NCBI RefSeq assembly: GCF_014201375.1
Contig: NZ_JACHDZ010000009.1
Location: forward strand, 1 to 64,000
From: Tunturiibacter empetritectus
GTDB taxonomy: Bacteria; Acidobacteriota; Terriglobia; Terriglobales; Acidobacteriaceae
Direction: 5' to 3'
DNA length: 64,000 bases
Both the position numbers and the translations under genes were made by a program. Below the pieces are notes generated by a model that worked only from the letters and a program-made list of their open reading frames with translations, was not told where the DNA came from and ran no database searches. Position 1 is the first letter of the stretch, and every line of letters starts with the position of its first letter. Shown here piece after piece: positions 42,137-51,502 of this stretch.

Positions 42137-43912
42137 CTAGAGGACAGGCGAGTCGTCGTGGAGCATGGCTTTGCGGACGATTTTGATGGGGGCGAATCCC
42201 TGGCGCATGAAGTTGTCGTGGAAGTCCTGGAGGTTGAAGGCTGCGCCTTGTTTCTTCATCATGTCGGCGCGGAGCTTCATGATCTGTAGCTTGCCGAGGG
42301 TGTAGTAGAGGTAGGTGGCGTCGGCGGTGCCGCGCTTGGTTTCGACGAGGCCGACGGAGTGGGACTGGTAGCCGTCGGTGACGAAGAAGTTGACGGCCTG
42401 ATCGAAGGTGAATTGACCGGTGTGGAGCTTGATGGAGTTGACGAAGCGGGCGTCGCGGAGGAGGGCGTCCTGGATCTGGCCGAGGCGGATGAGTTTGGCT
42501 TCGCGCTCGTTCTGCGCGCCGGTGCCGGGTTGGCCGTAACCCTGGTCGAGCATCATCTGTTCGGTGTAGTGGGCCCAACCTTCGATGTTGGTGTTGGCGC
42601 CGAGGACCTTGCGAATGGTGGAGGGGAACTGCGGGGTCCAGAGGAACTGGACGTAGTGGCCGGGGTAGGCTTCGTGGACGCTGGTGCTGATGACGGTTCC
42701 GACGTTGAAGGCGGCCATGTGCTCGGCGATGTGCTCGGGTGTCCAGGATTTTTCAGGCAGGGTTACGTTGAAGTAGGCCTTGGTGGAGTGGGTTTCGAAG
42801 GGGCCGGGAGGGTCCATCGATGCTTGCGTGGTGGCGCGCATGAAGGGCGGGGTTTCTTCTAAGGTGGGCTCGACCTTGGAGGGGATGGTGATGATGTGGT
42901 GGGTGTTGATGAAGTCGATGAGGCTGGCAAAGGTTTCGTTGAAGGTGCTGAGGAGTTTGTCGGGTGCGGGGTGGATGGTGGCCAGTTCGGCGAGGACCTG
43001 CTGCGGGGTTTTGGCGGGGTCGACCTCTTTGGCTACGCGGGCGAACTCGGCTTGATTTTTGTGCAGGTCGGCGTAGGCGATCTCGAGGAGGTGGTCGAGG
43101 GGGATGTCTACCATTTCGTCGTAGCTGAGTTTTTTTGCGAAGGTGTCGGCGCCGAACTTGAAGTCGCCGTTGGAGCGGGGGAGGAGGTCGGATTTGAGCC
43201 AGGCGGCGTAGGACTTGAGGGCTTCGATGACGGCGGCGTTGGACTTGGCGAAGGCGGCTTTGGTGTCGGCGTCGGTGGCGTCTGTGAATGCGGAGGGGAC
43301 GTCGGTCTGGAAGAAGCCAATGATGTCGTCGATCTGCTCGAGGGCTATTTCGGTGTAGATGTGCGGGGGATTCTTGAGGTTCTTGCGGGCTTCGAGGAGG
43401 ACCTGCGGCATCTGGTTTTCGCGGGCTATGAGGGCTTTGAGGCGGATGTCGGCGGAGGCGTAGGGGCGCTCCATGATGACGAAGGCGGAGTTGGTGATGC
43501 CGGAAGAGTAGTTGTCGGGGTTCTTTTCCCAGGGGCGGATGACCTCGAGGGTGAGGAGGGTGCTGCGGATGCTGTTGAGGAGGATGGCGCGGTCGCCGGC
43601 TACGGAGGCGTCGAGGGCGGAGGGGTCGATGGCTTCGACTTTTTTCTCGTAGGTGTGGAGGGCGGCGATTTGTTTCTGGATGCTTTGGGTGGAGTAGTCC
43701 TCGAGCTTGTCGTCGTACTGGTGGAGGCCGGCGGAGGTGCCTGCAGTGGGCCCGAAGTGGAAGTAGACGTCGGAGAAGTATTGGTCGGCGAGGTAGTTGA
43801 AGGTCTGAACGCCGCCGTCGGCGGAGAGGTGCTGGGCGCGGACGGGTTGGATGCAAGCGAAGGCGAGAGCGGCGACGAGGAGGGCTTTGGAGGCGAAGAT
43901 GCGGCTGGTCAT
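42137..43912 (-). CDS. exported DUF885 family metallopeptidase-like protein
   Basis: About 591 residues. A signal peptide (ASKALLVAALAFACIQPVRA, cleaved near VRAQ) precedes a large helical DUF885 fold. The zinc site is visible as SVHEAYPGHYVQFL (HExxxGH), with NTNIEGWAHYTEQMML supplying the third ligand. Related proteins are treated as carboxypeptidase-like but most are uncharacterised. No Shine-Dalgarno is found. It is followed at once by the low-GC gene; the cupin gene lies 14 bases upstream on the same strand, so the three may be cotranscribed. Confidence 0.88.
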   Translation of the reverse strand: MTSRIFASKALLVAALAFACIQPVRAQHLSADGGVQTFNYLADQYFSDVYFHFGPTAGTSAGLHQYDDKLEDYSTQSIQKQIAALHTYEKKVEAIDPSALDASVAGDRAILLNSIRSTLLTLEVIRPWEKNPDNYSSGITNSAFVIMERPYASADIRLKALIARENQMPQVLLEARKNLKNPPHIYTEIALEQIDDIIGFFQTDVPSAFTDATDADTKAAFAKSNAAVIEALKSYAAWLKSDLLPRSNGDFKFGADTFAKKLSYDEMVDIPLDHLLEIAYADLHKNQAEFARVAKEVDPAKTPQQVLAELATIHPAPDKLLSTFNETFASLIDFINTHHIITIPSKVEPTLEETPPFMRATTQASMDPPGPFETHSTKAYFNVTLPEKSWTPEHIAEHMAAFNVGTVISTSVHEAYPGHYVQFLWTPQFPSTIRKVLGANTNIEGWAHYTEQMMLDQGYGQPGTGAQNEREAKLIRLGQIQDALLRDARFVNSIKLHTGQFTFDQAVNFFVTDGYQSHSVGLVETKRGTADATYLYYTLGKLQIMKLRADMMKKQGAAFNLQDFHDNFMRQGFAPIKIVRKAMLHDDSPVL

Positions 43913-43926
43913 GAGATGCGACCAGT

Positions 43927-44400
43927 TTACGGCAGAGTGAGGATGGGTGGGCCGTGATCATGAACGGGCGGGGACGGGAGGCCCGCTGGGATGACGTCGT
44001 AGTGGGCCATGACGCTGCCGATGTCGGCTAGGTTGGGTGGATCTTCGGCTTTGAGAATGCGGGAGAGCTCGCGGAAGTACTCGGGACCGAGGAGGCCGGG
44101 GGTGAGCAGGCAGATGACGCGCGCGGTTTGCTGGTGGTCGTTGAGGTAGGAGTGGATGGTGCCCCGTGGTATGTGGAGTTGCTGGCCCGGGTGGAGGGTG
44201 ATGCGGCGCTGGTCGACGATCCAGGTGGTGATGCCGTTCCTGGCAAAGATGGTCTCGTCGGAGAGGCGGTGAAGGTGGGGAATGTTGAGGTGAGCGTGGG
44301 GCGGGATGAGGAGCTCGAAGACGTCCGCGGCACCTTGGGTCTCATGGCGGCTTTGAAGGAAGGTGATGGTGAGTTTGCCGATCTGGATGGGCTGATGCAT
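43927..44400 (-). CDS. cupin-domain protein
   Basis: About 157 residues with one cupin barrel: PPHAHLNIPHLHRLSDETIF (cupin motif 1, HxH and a Glu), followed by VDQRRITLHPGQQLHIPRGT and HSYLNDH (motif 2, PxGxxHxY-like). The metal ligands appear intact. It resembles cupins annotated as 2,4'-dihydroxyacetophenone dioxygenase-like or sugar-binding regulators, but no reaction can be named. AAAGGGG precedes the ATG. Just upstream of DUF885 on the same strand. Confidence 0.8.
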   Translation of the reverse strand: MHQPIQIGKLTITFLQSRHETQGAADVFELLIPPHAHLNIPHLHRLSDETIFARNGITTWIVDQRRITLHPGQQLHIPRGTIHSYLNDHQQTARVICLLTPGLLGPEYFRELSRILKAEDPPNLADIGSVMAHYDVIPAGLPSPPVHDHGPPILTLP

Positions 44401-44514
44401 AAGGCCCCTTTCCCGTCTCGATACAGGGGAGGACGGCTTCGGTGACTACTTATTAATAGGACACCGAGTGGAGGAAAAGGTTACGGAGAGCAGGGAGGAG
44501 CTGCGTTAAGGGCG

Positions 44515-44955
44515 CTACGGCAGAGTGTATTCAAAGTCGTAGGAGTGGTTGCCTTCGACGATATTGATGGACATTTTGCCGGCGAGGCCGGTGAGCTGAC
44601 CGGTGCCTGAATCTGGGACTACGGTGACGCTGAGGGTTGGCGTGCCGTGTGTCATGGTGCCGGTGCGCTGGAGGAGGAAGGTGCCGGTGCGGCCTTTGAG
44701 GGTTTCGGTGACGATCTCGAGGGCTACGTAGCCTCCTGAGGAGCCTTTGGCTCCGGAGCCAGCGGCGAGCATGGTGCCTTTGCTGGTGGCTTCGAGGTCG
44801 TGGAAGTGCTTGTCGAGGAGCATGCGGGCGATGGAGGGTGAGCCGGCGGTTTCGTCGGCGGGCAGGGTCGCTCCTTTGGCGGTGTGAGTGGAGACTGCCG
44901 TGTTGAATGCGAGTACAAAGCAGATGGTCCAGAGGACGCGGATGGCGGTTTTCAT
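44515..44955 (-). CDS. exported DUF3224 family protein
   Basis: About 146 residues. A signal peptide (AIRVLWTICFVLAFNTAVST) precedes a DUF3224 beta-barrel: KGTMLAAGSGAKGSSGGYVA, LEIVTETLKGRTGTFLLQRT, GTLTLSVTVVPDSGTG-type strand (TPTLSVTVVPDSGTGQLTGL) and SYDFEYTLP at the end. DUF3224 proteins are related to allene-oxide-cyclase-like barrels; role unknown. Most family members are cytoplasmic, so the signal peptide is a detail to note. No Shine-Dalgarno is seen. Confidence 0.82.
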   Translation of the reverse strand: MKTAIRVLWTICFVLAFNTAVSTHTAKGATLPADETAGSPSIARMLLDKHFHDLEATSKGTMLAAGSGAKGSSGGYVALEIVTETLKGRTGTFLLQRTGTMTHGTPTLSVTVVPDSGTGQLTGLAGKMSINIVEGNHSYDFEYTLP

Positions 44956-45079
44956 TGGTGATTGGAATCATCGCCGATTGTCTCGACGCGGTCTATCTCG
45001 AAACCCAATAGACAGCAGCCCCGCAAGGAGACGCAATTCTGCGGGTGTGCATCTATACCGACTGACTGTAAGGAGCGAT

Positions 45080-45280
45080 ATGAGGCAAATGGAGTTTGGG
45101 CGAATGGGGAGAGCTGGTACGACGATTGGCGTGCTGGTATTAGCGCTTGTTTCGTGCTCGATGATGACAGGATGCCTGGTGATGGGTACCACGAGTCGCG
45201 GCGGATTTTTTATTTGGCCGGGAAGTATAGGGTTATTGGTGCTGCTCCTGATTCTATTTCTGGTGATGAGGCGCAGATAA
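45080..45280 (+). CDS. small membrane lipoprotein
   Basis: A 66-residue protein with AGGAG 4 bases before the ATG. The first hydrophobic segment ends in a lipobox (LVSCSMMTGC), followed by a short GGFFIWPG loop and a second hydrophobic helix (GSIGLLVLLLILFLVMRRR) with a basic end. It may be a lipoprotein with a C-terminal anchor, or a two-helix membrane protein. Family not recognised. An upstream extension of the frame to 44888 is not protein-like. Confidence 0.6.
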   Translation: MRQMEFGRMGRAGTTIGVLVLALVSCSMMTGCLVMGTTSRGGFFIWPGSIGLLVLLLILFLVMRRR

Positions 45281-45379
45281 GGAGGGACATATAACAGTCG
45301 CGTGCTGGCTGAGTTTTTTTCTACAGATCTCTTTGTGTACCAGAAGGCACTCATAAGAAGCGCGATGGTTAAGTGCGCG

Positions 45380-48300
45380 TCAGTTGGGGAGGGTGGTGTC
45401 GAGGGCGTCGAGGAGTGCTCGGGTTTCGGAGAGGACTTCTTCGGATTTTGCGGAGGGGAGGGGCCAGCGCAGGGTGCCCTGGGGGGTGAACTGGGCGCCG
45501 CGTTTGGTGTTGCGGCTGACTAGCTTCATGAGCGTGGCGGGGTCTACGGTTTTGTTGTTGTCGTTGGTGAAGTGTGAGGGGTCGGCGTTGACGGCGGCGA
45601 ATTTTACGTGGAGCATCTCGACGAAGGTCTTGATGGGGGCCTTCTTGTTGCCGTTGGGGTTGGGGAGTTCGACTTGCGTGCGCTTGCGGTCCAGTTGGGA
45701 GATGCCGAGTTGTTCGCAGTGGAGGCGGATCTCGCCTGCGGCTAAGAGGTTGAGGACAGTTTCGGGTGGGGTGCCGTAGCGGTCTTGCAGCTCGGCGCGG
45801 ACGTCTGCGAGGTCGGCCTGGGTTTGGGCTCCGGCGATGCGCTTGTACATGCGGAGGCGCTGATTTTCTTCGGGGATGTAGTCGGAGTCGATGCGGACGG
45901 AGATGCCTAGATTGATGACCGTGTTGGCGTGGGCGGGTTTTTCCTCTTCGCCCTTCATCTTGCGGACGGCCTCTTCGAGCAGGGTGGTGTACATCTCGAA
46001 GCCGATGGCTTCGATGTGGCCGGACTGTTCGCCGCCGAGCATGTTGCCTGCGCCGCGGAGCTCGAGGTCGAGGGCGGCGATCTTGAAGCCTGTGCCGAGG
46101 TCGGAGAACTCTTTGAGTGCGGCCAGGCGGCGGCGGGCGACTTCGGTGAGTTCGGTTTCGGGTGGGATTAATAAGTACGAATACGCGCGGCGGTTGCTTC
46201 GGCCTACGCGGCCGCGGAGCTGGTAGAGCTCGGAGAGGCCGTGGCGGTCGGCGCGGTTGATGATGATGGTGTTGGCGAGGGGGATGTCGAGGCCGTTTTC
46301 GATGATGCTGGTGGCGACGAGGACGTCGTACTCGTGGTTCATGAAGGCGAGCATGACGCGCTCGAGCTCGGCTTCGGGGAGCTGGCCGTGGCCAATGACG
46401 ATGCGGGCTTGCGGGACCAGCTCGCGGATCTTTGAGGCGAGGTCGTAGATGGTTTCGACGCGGTTGTGGACGAAGTAGACTTGGCCGCCGCGCTCGAGCT
46501 CCATCTCGATTGCAGTGCGGATTAGTTTTTCGTCGAACTTGGCGACGATGGTCTGGATGGCCATGCGGTCTTTGGGGGGAGTTTCGATGACCGACATATC
46601 ACGTAACCCAATCAGTGACATATGCAGAGTACGCGGGATGGGCGTGGCGGACATGGAGAGCACGTCGATTTGAGCGCGCATCTGCTTGAGGCGCTCTTTG
46701 TGGCGGACGCCGAAGCGCTGCTCTTCGTCGACTACGAGGAGGCCGAGGTCCTGGAACTTTAAATCTTTGGAGAGGACGGCGTGGGTGCCGATGAGGATGT
46801 CGATCTTTCCTGCTTCGGCTTTTTCGAGGATGATCTTTTTTTCTTTGGCAGTGCGGAAGCGGGAGATCATCTCGATGTTGACGGGGAAGTTGGCGAAGCG
46901 TTTTTTGAAGGACTCGAAGTGCTGGAAGCTGAGGACTGTTGTTGGGGTTAAGACGGCTACTTGTTTGCTGTCTTGTACTGCTTTGAAGGCGGCTCGCATG
47001 GCTACTTCGGTTTTGCCGTAGCCGACGTCGCCGCAGAGGAGGCGGTCCATGGGGCGGGTTGACTCCATGTCGGCCTTGATGTCGGCGATGGCGGTGAGCT
47101 GGTCGTCGGTCTCGTTGAAGTCGAAGGCGTCTTCGAACTCGTGCTGCATGTTGGTGTCGGGCGAGAAGGGCGTGCCGACGGCGGCCTGACGCTGCGCGTA
47201 GAGCTTGAGCAGCTCGGCGGTCATGTCGGCCATCGCCTTTTTTACGCGGGCTTTGGTCTTTTGCCAGGCTTGGGTGCCTAGTTTGTTTAACTCGGGCGGT
47301 GGGCCGGTCTCGCTGGAGCGGTACTTCTGGATGAGGTCGAGGCGGGTGAGGGGGACGTAGAGTTTGGCTTCGTCGGCGAACTCGAGGATCATGAGTTCGA
47401 GTGGCGGGGCGTCGTTTTCTTCGATTACTCGCAGGCCGCAGTAGCGGGAGATGCCGTGCTCTACGTGAACGACGTAGTCGCCTACGGCGAGGTCGCGGAA
47501 GTCGGAGATGAAGGCGGCGGCTTTGGATTTGCCGCGGCGGACGGGGCGAGTGGTTACGTCGGCGTCGTCGGTTAGGTCTTGCGCGCCGAAGATTACGATC
47601 TGGCCGTGGGCGGTGCCTTTGTCGAGGGCTCGTTCACGAAGTTCGAGGATCTGCACGCCTGCGGCGATGGGGGTTTTGACGATGACGGGGGTGCGGAGGT
47701 CGATGGTGTTGCCGCCGAGGTAGCTGGACTCGGTGTAGATGGTGGAGCTGCCGGGGCTCTCGTTGCGCGAGCCGAGGCGATAGGGGAGCTGGTACTCCTG
47801 CAGGAGGCCGGCGAGGCGCTCGACTTCGCCTTGATTGGGGGCGGTGAGGAGGATGCGGGCTTCCTGTTTGATGAGGGCGTTGATGGCGTCGATCATGGCT
47901 GGGATGGAGCCGTGAAAGCGCATGGTGGGACGGGTGGCGAAGTCGACTTCGGAGAGGTCGCTGCGGTCGGCGTCGAGGATGTCGACTGCGCCTAGCTGGT
48001 CGAGTTCGATGCCGGGGAACTTGTGGAGGCGGTCGTCGAGGTCCCAGGGGGAGAGGTAGATGTCTTCGGGGCGGACGAGGTTGCCGATGCCGGAGCGCTC
48101 GTGGCGCTGCTCGATCTTGTTCCACCAGCGCTCGCCCTGGTTTTTGATCATGGCGGGCTCTTCGAGGAAGACGCGCGGGGCGGTGGGGCTGGAGGCGCTG
48201 AGGAGGTCGAGGAGGGTGAGGTTGGCTCCGGCTACTGGGGCGAAGAACTCCCAGCCGGGGAAGATGGTGGCCTCACCGGTTCTTGTACTGACATGGGTCA

Positions 48301-49120
48301 GGAGCTCGGCGGGCTCTTCTCCGCCTTCGATTGCGGCTCCGGCTTTGCCTGCGCGGGTGAGGCGGGCGTTGATGGCGGTGAGGAGCTTGTCGGTGACGGG
48401 AGTTTCAGTGAGGGGGAGGAGTAGCGCGTGGTCGAGGGTGGAGGCGGAGCGCTGGGTGTCGGGGTCGAAGCGGCGGATGGATTCGATCTCGTCGCCGAAA
48501 AAGTCGATGCGGACGGGGCGGTCCATCTCGGGGGAGTAGATGTCGAGGATGCCGCCGCGGAGGGTGACCTGGCCGGGCATCTCGACTACGTCTACCTTCG
48601 TATAACCAACCGACAGGAGGTGCTCGACGAGCATGTCGGGCATGTACTCTTCGCCGACTTTGAGATGGAGGGTGAGGGCGCGGTAGTAGTCGCGGGGGAA
48701 GAGACGCATGCAGGCGGCTTCTACTGGCGCGATGACGAGGCGTGCCTGATTGGTTGCGATCTTCCAGAGGGTGGCGGCGCGGGTCTCTTGAATTTCGGGG
48801 TGGGGTGAGAGGTTTTCGAAGGGGAGGACGTCGTGTGCGGGGAGACGGAGGACGGATTCGGGCGCGAGGGCACCGGTGAGTTCGCAGGCGCTGAGGACGG
48901 CGGCCTGGAGGGCTTCGGCGGCTTTGTTGTCGGCGACGATGATGACGCAGGGGGCCTGGGCGGCGCGGACGAAGAAGGGGAGGTAGAGGGCGCGGGCGGT
49001 GAAGGTGAGTCCGGAGACACGTCTGCGCCCCGTGCCTCCGCTGAGGTGGCGGCGTACACGCTCAAAAGCTTCAGAGTGCTCCAGGTCTGCGAGGAGCTCG
49101 CGGACGAAGGGTAGGACCAT
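45380..49120 (-). CDS. mfd: transcription-repair coupling factor
   Basis: Removes RNA polymerase stalled at DNA lesions and recruits UvrA. About 1246 residues, slightly longer than E. coli Mfd. Order: UvrB-homology modules (LPAHDVLPFENLSPHPE, LRGGILDIYSPEMDRPVR), RNA-polymerase interaction domain (LAVGDYVVHVEHGISRYCGL), helicase motifs (DRLLCGDVGYGKTEVAMRAA Walker A, LVVDEEQRFGVRHKERLK Walker B DEEQ, LSMSATPIPRTL, TSIIENGLDIPLANTIII, QLRGRVGRSNRRAYSYLL) and the C-terminal TRCF domain. The ATG has only weak upstream signals; TAAACT lies 9 bases before it. Confidence 0.97.
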   Translation of the reverse strand: MVLPFVRELLADLEHSEAFERVRRHLSGGTGRRRVSGLTFTARALYLPFFVRAAQAPCVIIVADNKAAEALQAAVLSACELTGALAPESVLRLPAHDVLPFENLSPHPEIQETRAATLWKIATNQARLVIAPVEAACMRLFPRDYYRALTLHLKVGEEYMPDMLVEHLLSVGYTKVDVVEMPGQVTLRGGILDIYSPEMDRPVRIDFFGDEIESIRRFDPDTQRSASTLDHALLLPLTETPVTDKLLTAINARLTRAGKAGAAIEGGEEPAELLTHVSTRTGEATIFPGWEFFAPVAGANLTLLDLLSASSPTAPRVFLEEPAMIKNQGERWWNKIEQRHERSGIGNLVRPEDIYLSPWDLDDRLHKFPGIELDQLGAVDILDADRSDLSEVDFATRPTMRFHGSIPAMIDAINALIKQEARILLTAPNQGEVERLAGLLQEYQLPYRLGSRNESPGSSTIYTESSYLGGNTIDLRTPVIVKTPIAAGVQILELRERALDKGTAHGQIVIFGAQDLTDDADVTTRPVRRGKSKAAAFISDFRDLAVGDYVVHVEHGISRYCGLRVIEENDAPPLELMILEFADEAKLYVPLTRLDLIQKYRSSETGPPPELNKLGTQAWQKTKARVKKAMADMTAELLKLYAQRQAAVGTPFSPDTNMQHEFEDAFDFNETDDQLTAIADIKADMESTRPMDRLLCGDVGYGKTEVAMRAAFKAVQDSKQVAVLTPTTVLSFQHFESFKKRFANFPVNIEMISRFRTAKEKKIILEKAEAGKIDILIGTHAVLSKDLKFQDLGLLVVDEEQRFGVRHKERLKQMRAQIDVLSMSATPIPRTLHMSLIGLRDMSVIETPPKDRMAIQTIVAKFDEKLIRTAIEMELERGGQVYFVHNRVETIYDLASKIRELVPQARIVIGHGQLPEAELERVMLAFMNHEYDVLVATSIIENGLDIPLANTIIINRADRHGLSELYQLRGRVGRSNRRAYSYLLIPPETELTEVARRRLAALKEFSDLGTGFKIAALDLELRGAGNMLGGEQSGHIEAIGFEMYTTLLEEAVRKMKGEEEKPAHANTVINLGISVRIDSDYIPEENQRLRMYKRIAGAQTQADLADVRAELQDRYGTPPETVLNLLAAGEIRLHCEQLGISQLDRKRTQVELPNPNGNKKAPIKTFVEMLHVKFAAVNADPSHFTNDNNKTVDPATLMKLVSRNTKRGAQFTPQGTLRWPLPSAKSEEVLSETRALLDALDTTLPN

Positions 49121-49287
49121 GCTGTATGGAGTTTATCAAGTGGAGTTATCAGGCGGAGTCTGCACGGGTTTACTCCGCAGAGTGATTTGGAGTAGTATCT
49201 GGCTCCCGCAGGGAAATAGAGCCTGCGCTGCTGTCCGATTTCGACATTTTTTTCGGCTTCGGACAGAGATACTGCCGGAGGATGGAC

Positions 49288-50280
49288 ATGAATACTTTGA
49301 GGAAGCGGTATCTTTTTGCGCTTTTAGCGGTGGTGCTTCCACTGATTGCAGGATGCACCCGTCACAGCAAGAGTGAGCAATACTACCTGATCGCCACAAA
49401 TACGGCTTTGCCATATTGGAAGGTGGCCGCGAGTGGATTTGCTGCAGCGGGGGCCGAGTATGGGGTTTCGGTCGATACGCGCGGGCCGGCGGGGTTGAAC
49501 GCGCAGGCAGAGGTGGATGAGTTCAAGGCGATGGTGGCGAGGAAGCCTGCGGGGATTTTGGTCCAGGTTGTGAACTCCCAGCTGATGCAGCCGGAGATCG
49601 ATGCGGCGATTGCGGCGGGCATCCCGGTGATTACGATCGACTCGGATTCGCCGGAGAGCAAGCGGTTGTACTTTATCGGGACCAACAACTTCGAGGCGGG
49701 CAAGCTGGGCGGGAGGCGCGCGGCGGCGCAACTGAATGGGAAAGGAAATGTAGTGTTCTTCACGAATCCGGGGCAGCCGAACCTGGATGAGCGGTTGAAG
49801 GGCTATCAGGATATCTTAGAGGATTATCACGGGATCAAGATCGTGGAGGTGTTCGATATCAAGACGGATCCGGGGACGGCGATGGATAAGGCGGGTGAGT
49901 ACCTTGAGCGGAAGGGGCCGGCGAGGATCGACGCGTTTATCTGCCTGGACTCCCGGTCGGGTGCGAACGTAGCGGAGGCCTTCAAACGGAGAAATGCTAC
50001 GGACCGCTTGTTGATCGCGATGGATGTGGACTCGGACACGTTGAAGCTGGTGGGCGATGGAACGATCGATTCGACGATTTCTCAAAAGCCGTACGCGATG
50101 GCGTTTCTGGGATTGAAGGCGCTGGACGATATTCATCACTATCCCGTGAAACCGCTTGACCAGGACTACGCGCTGGATCCTTATTCTCCGTTTCCGACCT
50201 TCGTCAATACGGGAGTTGCGCTGGTGGATAAGACGAATCTGGACGCTGTTATGAAGAAGCAGAGATCGGTGAACCAGTAG
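49288..50280 (+). CDS. sugar-binding lipoprotein (RbsB-like), paralogue 1
   Basis: About 330 residues. A lipoprotein signal (FALLAVVLPLIAGCTRHSKS, lipid Cys in the AGC box) anchors a type I periplasmic-binding fold: LPYWKVAASGFAAAGAEYGV, AGIPVITIDSDSPESKRLYF, GNVVFFTNPGQPNLDERLKG. The ATG at 49288 is preferred because GGAGG lies 6 bases before it; the ATG at 49282 would touch the GGAGG. No permease or ATPase gene is near. A second copy follows 205 bases downstream. The 5' leader can fold (TGTCCGA ... TCGGACA). Confidence 0.88.
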   Translation: MNTLRKRYLFALLAVVLPLIAGCTRHSKSEQYYLIATNTALPYWKVAASGFAAAGAEYGVSVDTRGPAGLNAQAEVDEFKAMVARKPAGILVQVVNSQLMQPEIDAAIAAGIPVITIDSDSPESKRLYFIGTNNFEAGKLGGRRAAAQLNGKGNVVFFTNPGQPNLDERLKGYQDILEDYHGIKIVEVFDIKTDPGTAMDKAGEYLERKGPARIDAFICLDSRSGANVAEAFKRRNATDRLLIAMDVDSDTLKLVGDGTIDSTISQKPYAMAFLGLKALDDIHHYPVKPLDQDYALDPYSPFPTFVNTGVALVDKTNLDAVMKKQRSVNQ

Positions 50281-50485
50281 ATTTTTTTGCGGTGGTATCT
50301 GGCGATTTCTCTGAGAGTTTTCCGGTTGAAGCAAAGAGATGGACTCATTCGGCGGCGCGGAGATTTCGGGACGGTTCCTTCGTTCCGTGGTTTGGATTTT
50401 GTGTCAGGGCCCGCGAGATGTGATCTGAGCCGATGCCTGATTCAATGTTTTTGGCTTCGGACAGAAGTTTTGCCAGAGGATGACG

Positions 50486-51478
50486 ATGAACTCTTTTATG
50501 AGACGACCTCTTTTTGTGCTCTTGGCTATGTTTCTTCCAGTGCTTGCGGGATGCACCCGACACAGCAAAGACGAGCATTATTATCTGATTGCTACCAACA
50601 TCAACCTGCCCTACTGGAAGGCGGCGAATGCCGGGTTTCAGAAGGCGGCGGGTCAGTATGGGGTTTCGGCCGAGATGCGCGGGACGACTACGTTCGATCC
50701 GCAGGGCGAGGTCGCGGAGTTTCGTACGGTGGTGGCACGCAAGCCTGCGGGGATCCTGGTTTCGGTGGCGAGCGCGGAGTTGATGGGTCCGGAGATCACG
50801 GCTGCGCTGGGTGCGGGGATTCCGGTGATCACGATGGACTCGGACGCTCCAGCGAGTGGACGGCTGTACTTCATCGGAACGAATAATCTGCAGGCAGGGC
50901 GACTGGGTGGACAGCGGGTTGCGGCGAAGCTTAATGGCAAGGGGAACGTGGCTTTCTTTTCGATTCCTGGGCAGCCGAACATTGATGAGCGGTTGAAGGG
51001 TTACAAGGATGCGTTGTCGCACTATCCGGGGATCAAGATTGTTGATGTGTTCGACATGAAGGGCGACTCGGGTCTGGCGATGGATCAGACGCGGGATTAT
51101 CTTTCGCGAACGGGAGCGAACCGGGTGGATGCGATCGTGTGCCTGGAGGCGGCGTCGGGTAGAGATGTGGCCGAGGCGTTTCGGCGGGCGAACGTGAAGG
51201 ATCGGTTGCTGGTGGCGATGGACACGGACCAAACCGTGCTGCAGGGGGTGAAGGATGGGACGATCGATTCGACCATCTCGCAGAAGCCCTTTACGATGGC
51301 GCTGGTGGGGCTGAAGGCGCTGGACGATATTCATCACTATCCCTTGAAGCCGCTGGCGCAGGACTACTCGTTGAATTCCTTTGCGCCGATTCCTACGTTT
51401 ATCGATACCGGAGTTTCGTTGATCGATAAAAGCAACGTGGATACGATGCTGAACATCGGTGAGGATAAGGCGCCGTAG
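50486..51478 (+). CDS. sugar-binding lipoprotein (RbsB-like), paralogue 2
   Basis: About 330 residues, alignable along its full length to the preceding gene (about two thirds identical through the first half by eye: YYLIATN, VVARKPAGILV, AGIPVIT, RLYFIGTNN, KALDDIHHYP). Lipobox LAGCTRHSKD. Upstream sequence is also related (GGCTTCGGACAGA then AGAGGATG, with a second ATG 6 bases on), so the unit copied included the control region. It is likely a tandem duplication with later divergence. Binding specificity may differ. No transport partners are seen. Confidence 0.88.
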   Translation: MNSFMRRPLFVLLAMFLPVLAGCTRHSKDEHYYLIATNINLPYWKAANAGFQKAAGQYGVSAEMRGTTTFDPQGEVAEFRTVVARKPAGILVSVASAELMGPEITAALGAGIPVITMDSDAPASGRLYFIGTNNLQAGRLGGQRVAAKLNGKGNVAFFSIPGQPNIDERLKGYKDALSHYPGIKIVDVFDMKGDSGLAMDQTRDYLSRTGANRVDAIVCLEAASGRDVAEAFRRANVKDRLLVAMDTDQTVLQGVKDGTIDSTISQKPFTMALVGLKALDDIHHYPLKPLAQDYSLNSFAPIPTFIDTGVSLIDKSNVDTMLNIGEDKAP

Positions 51479-51502
51479 GTTTGGGATGGAAGCTCGCGAG
51501 GG

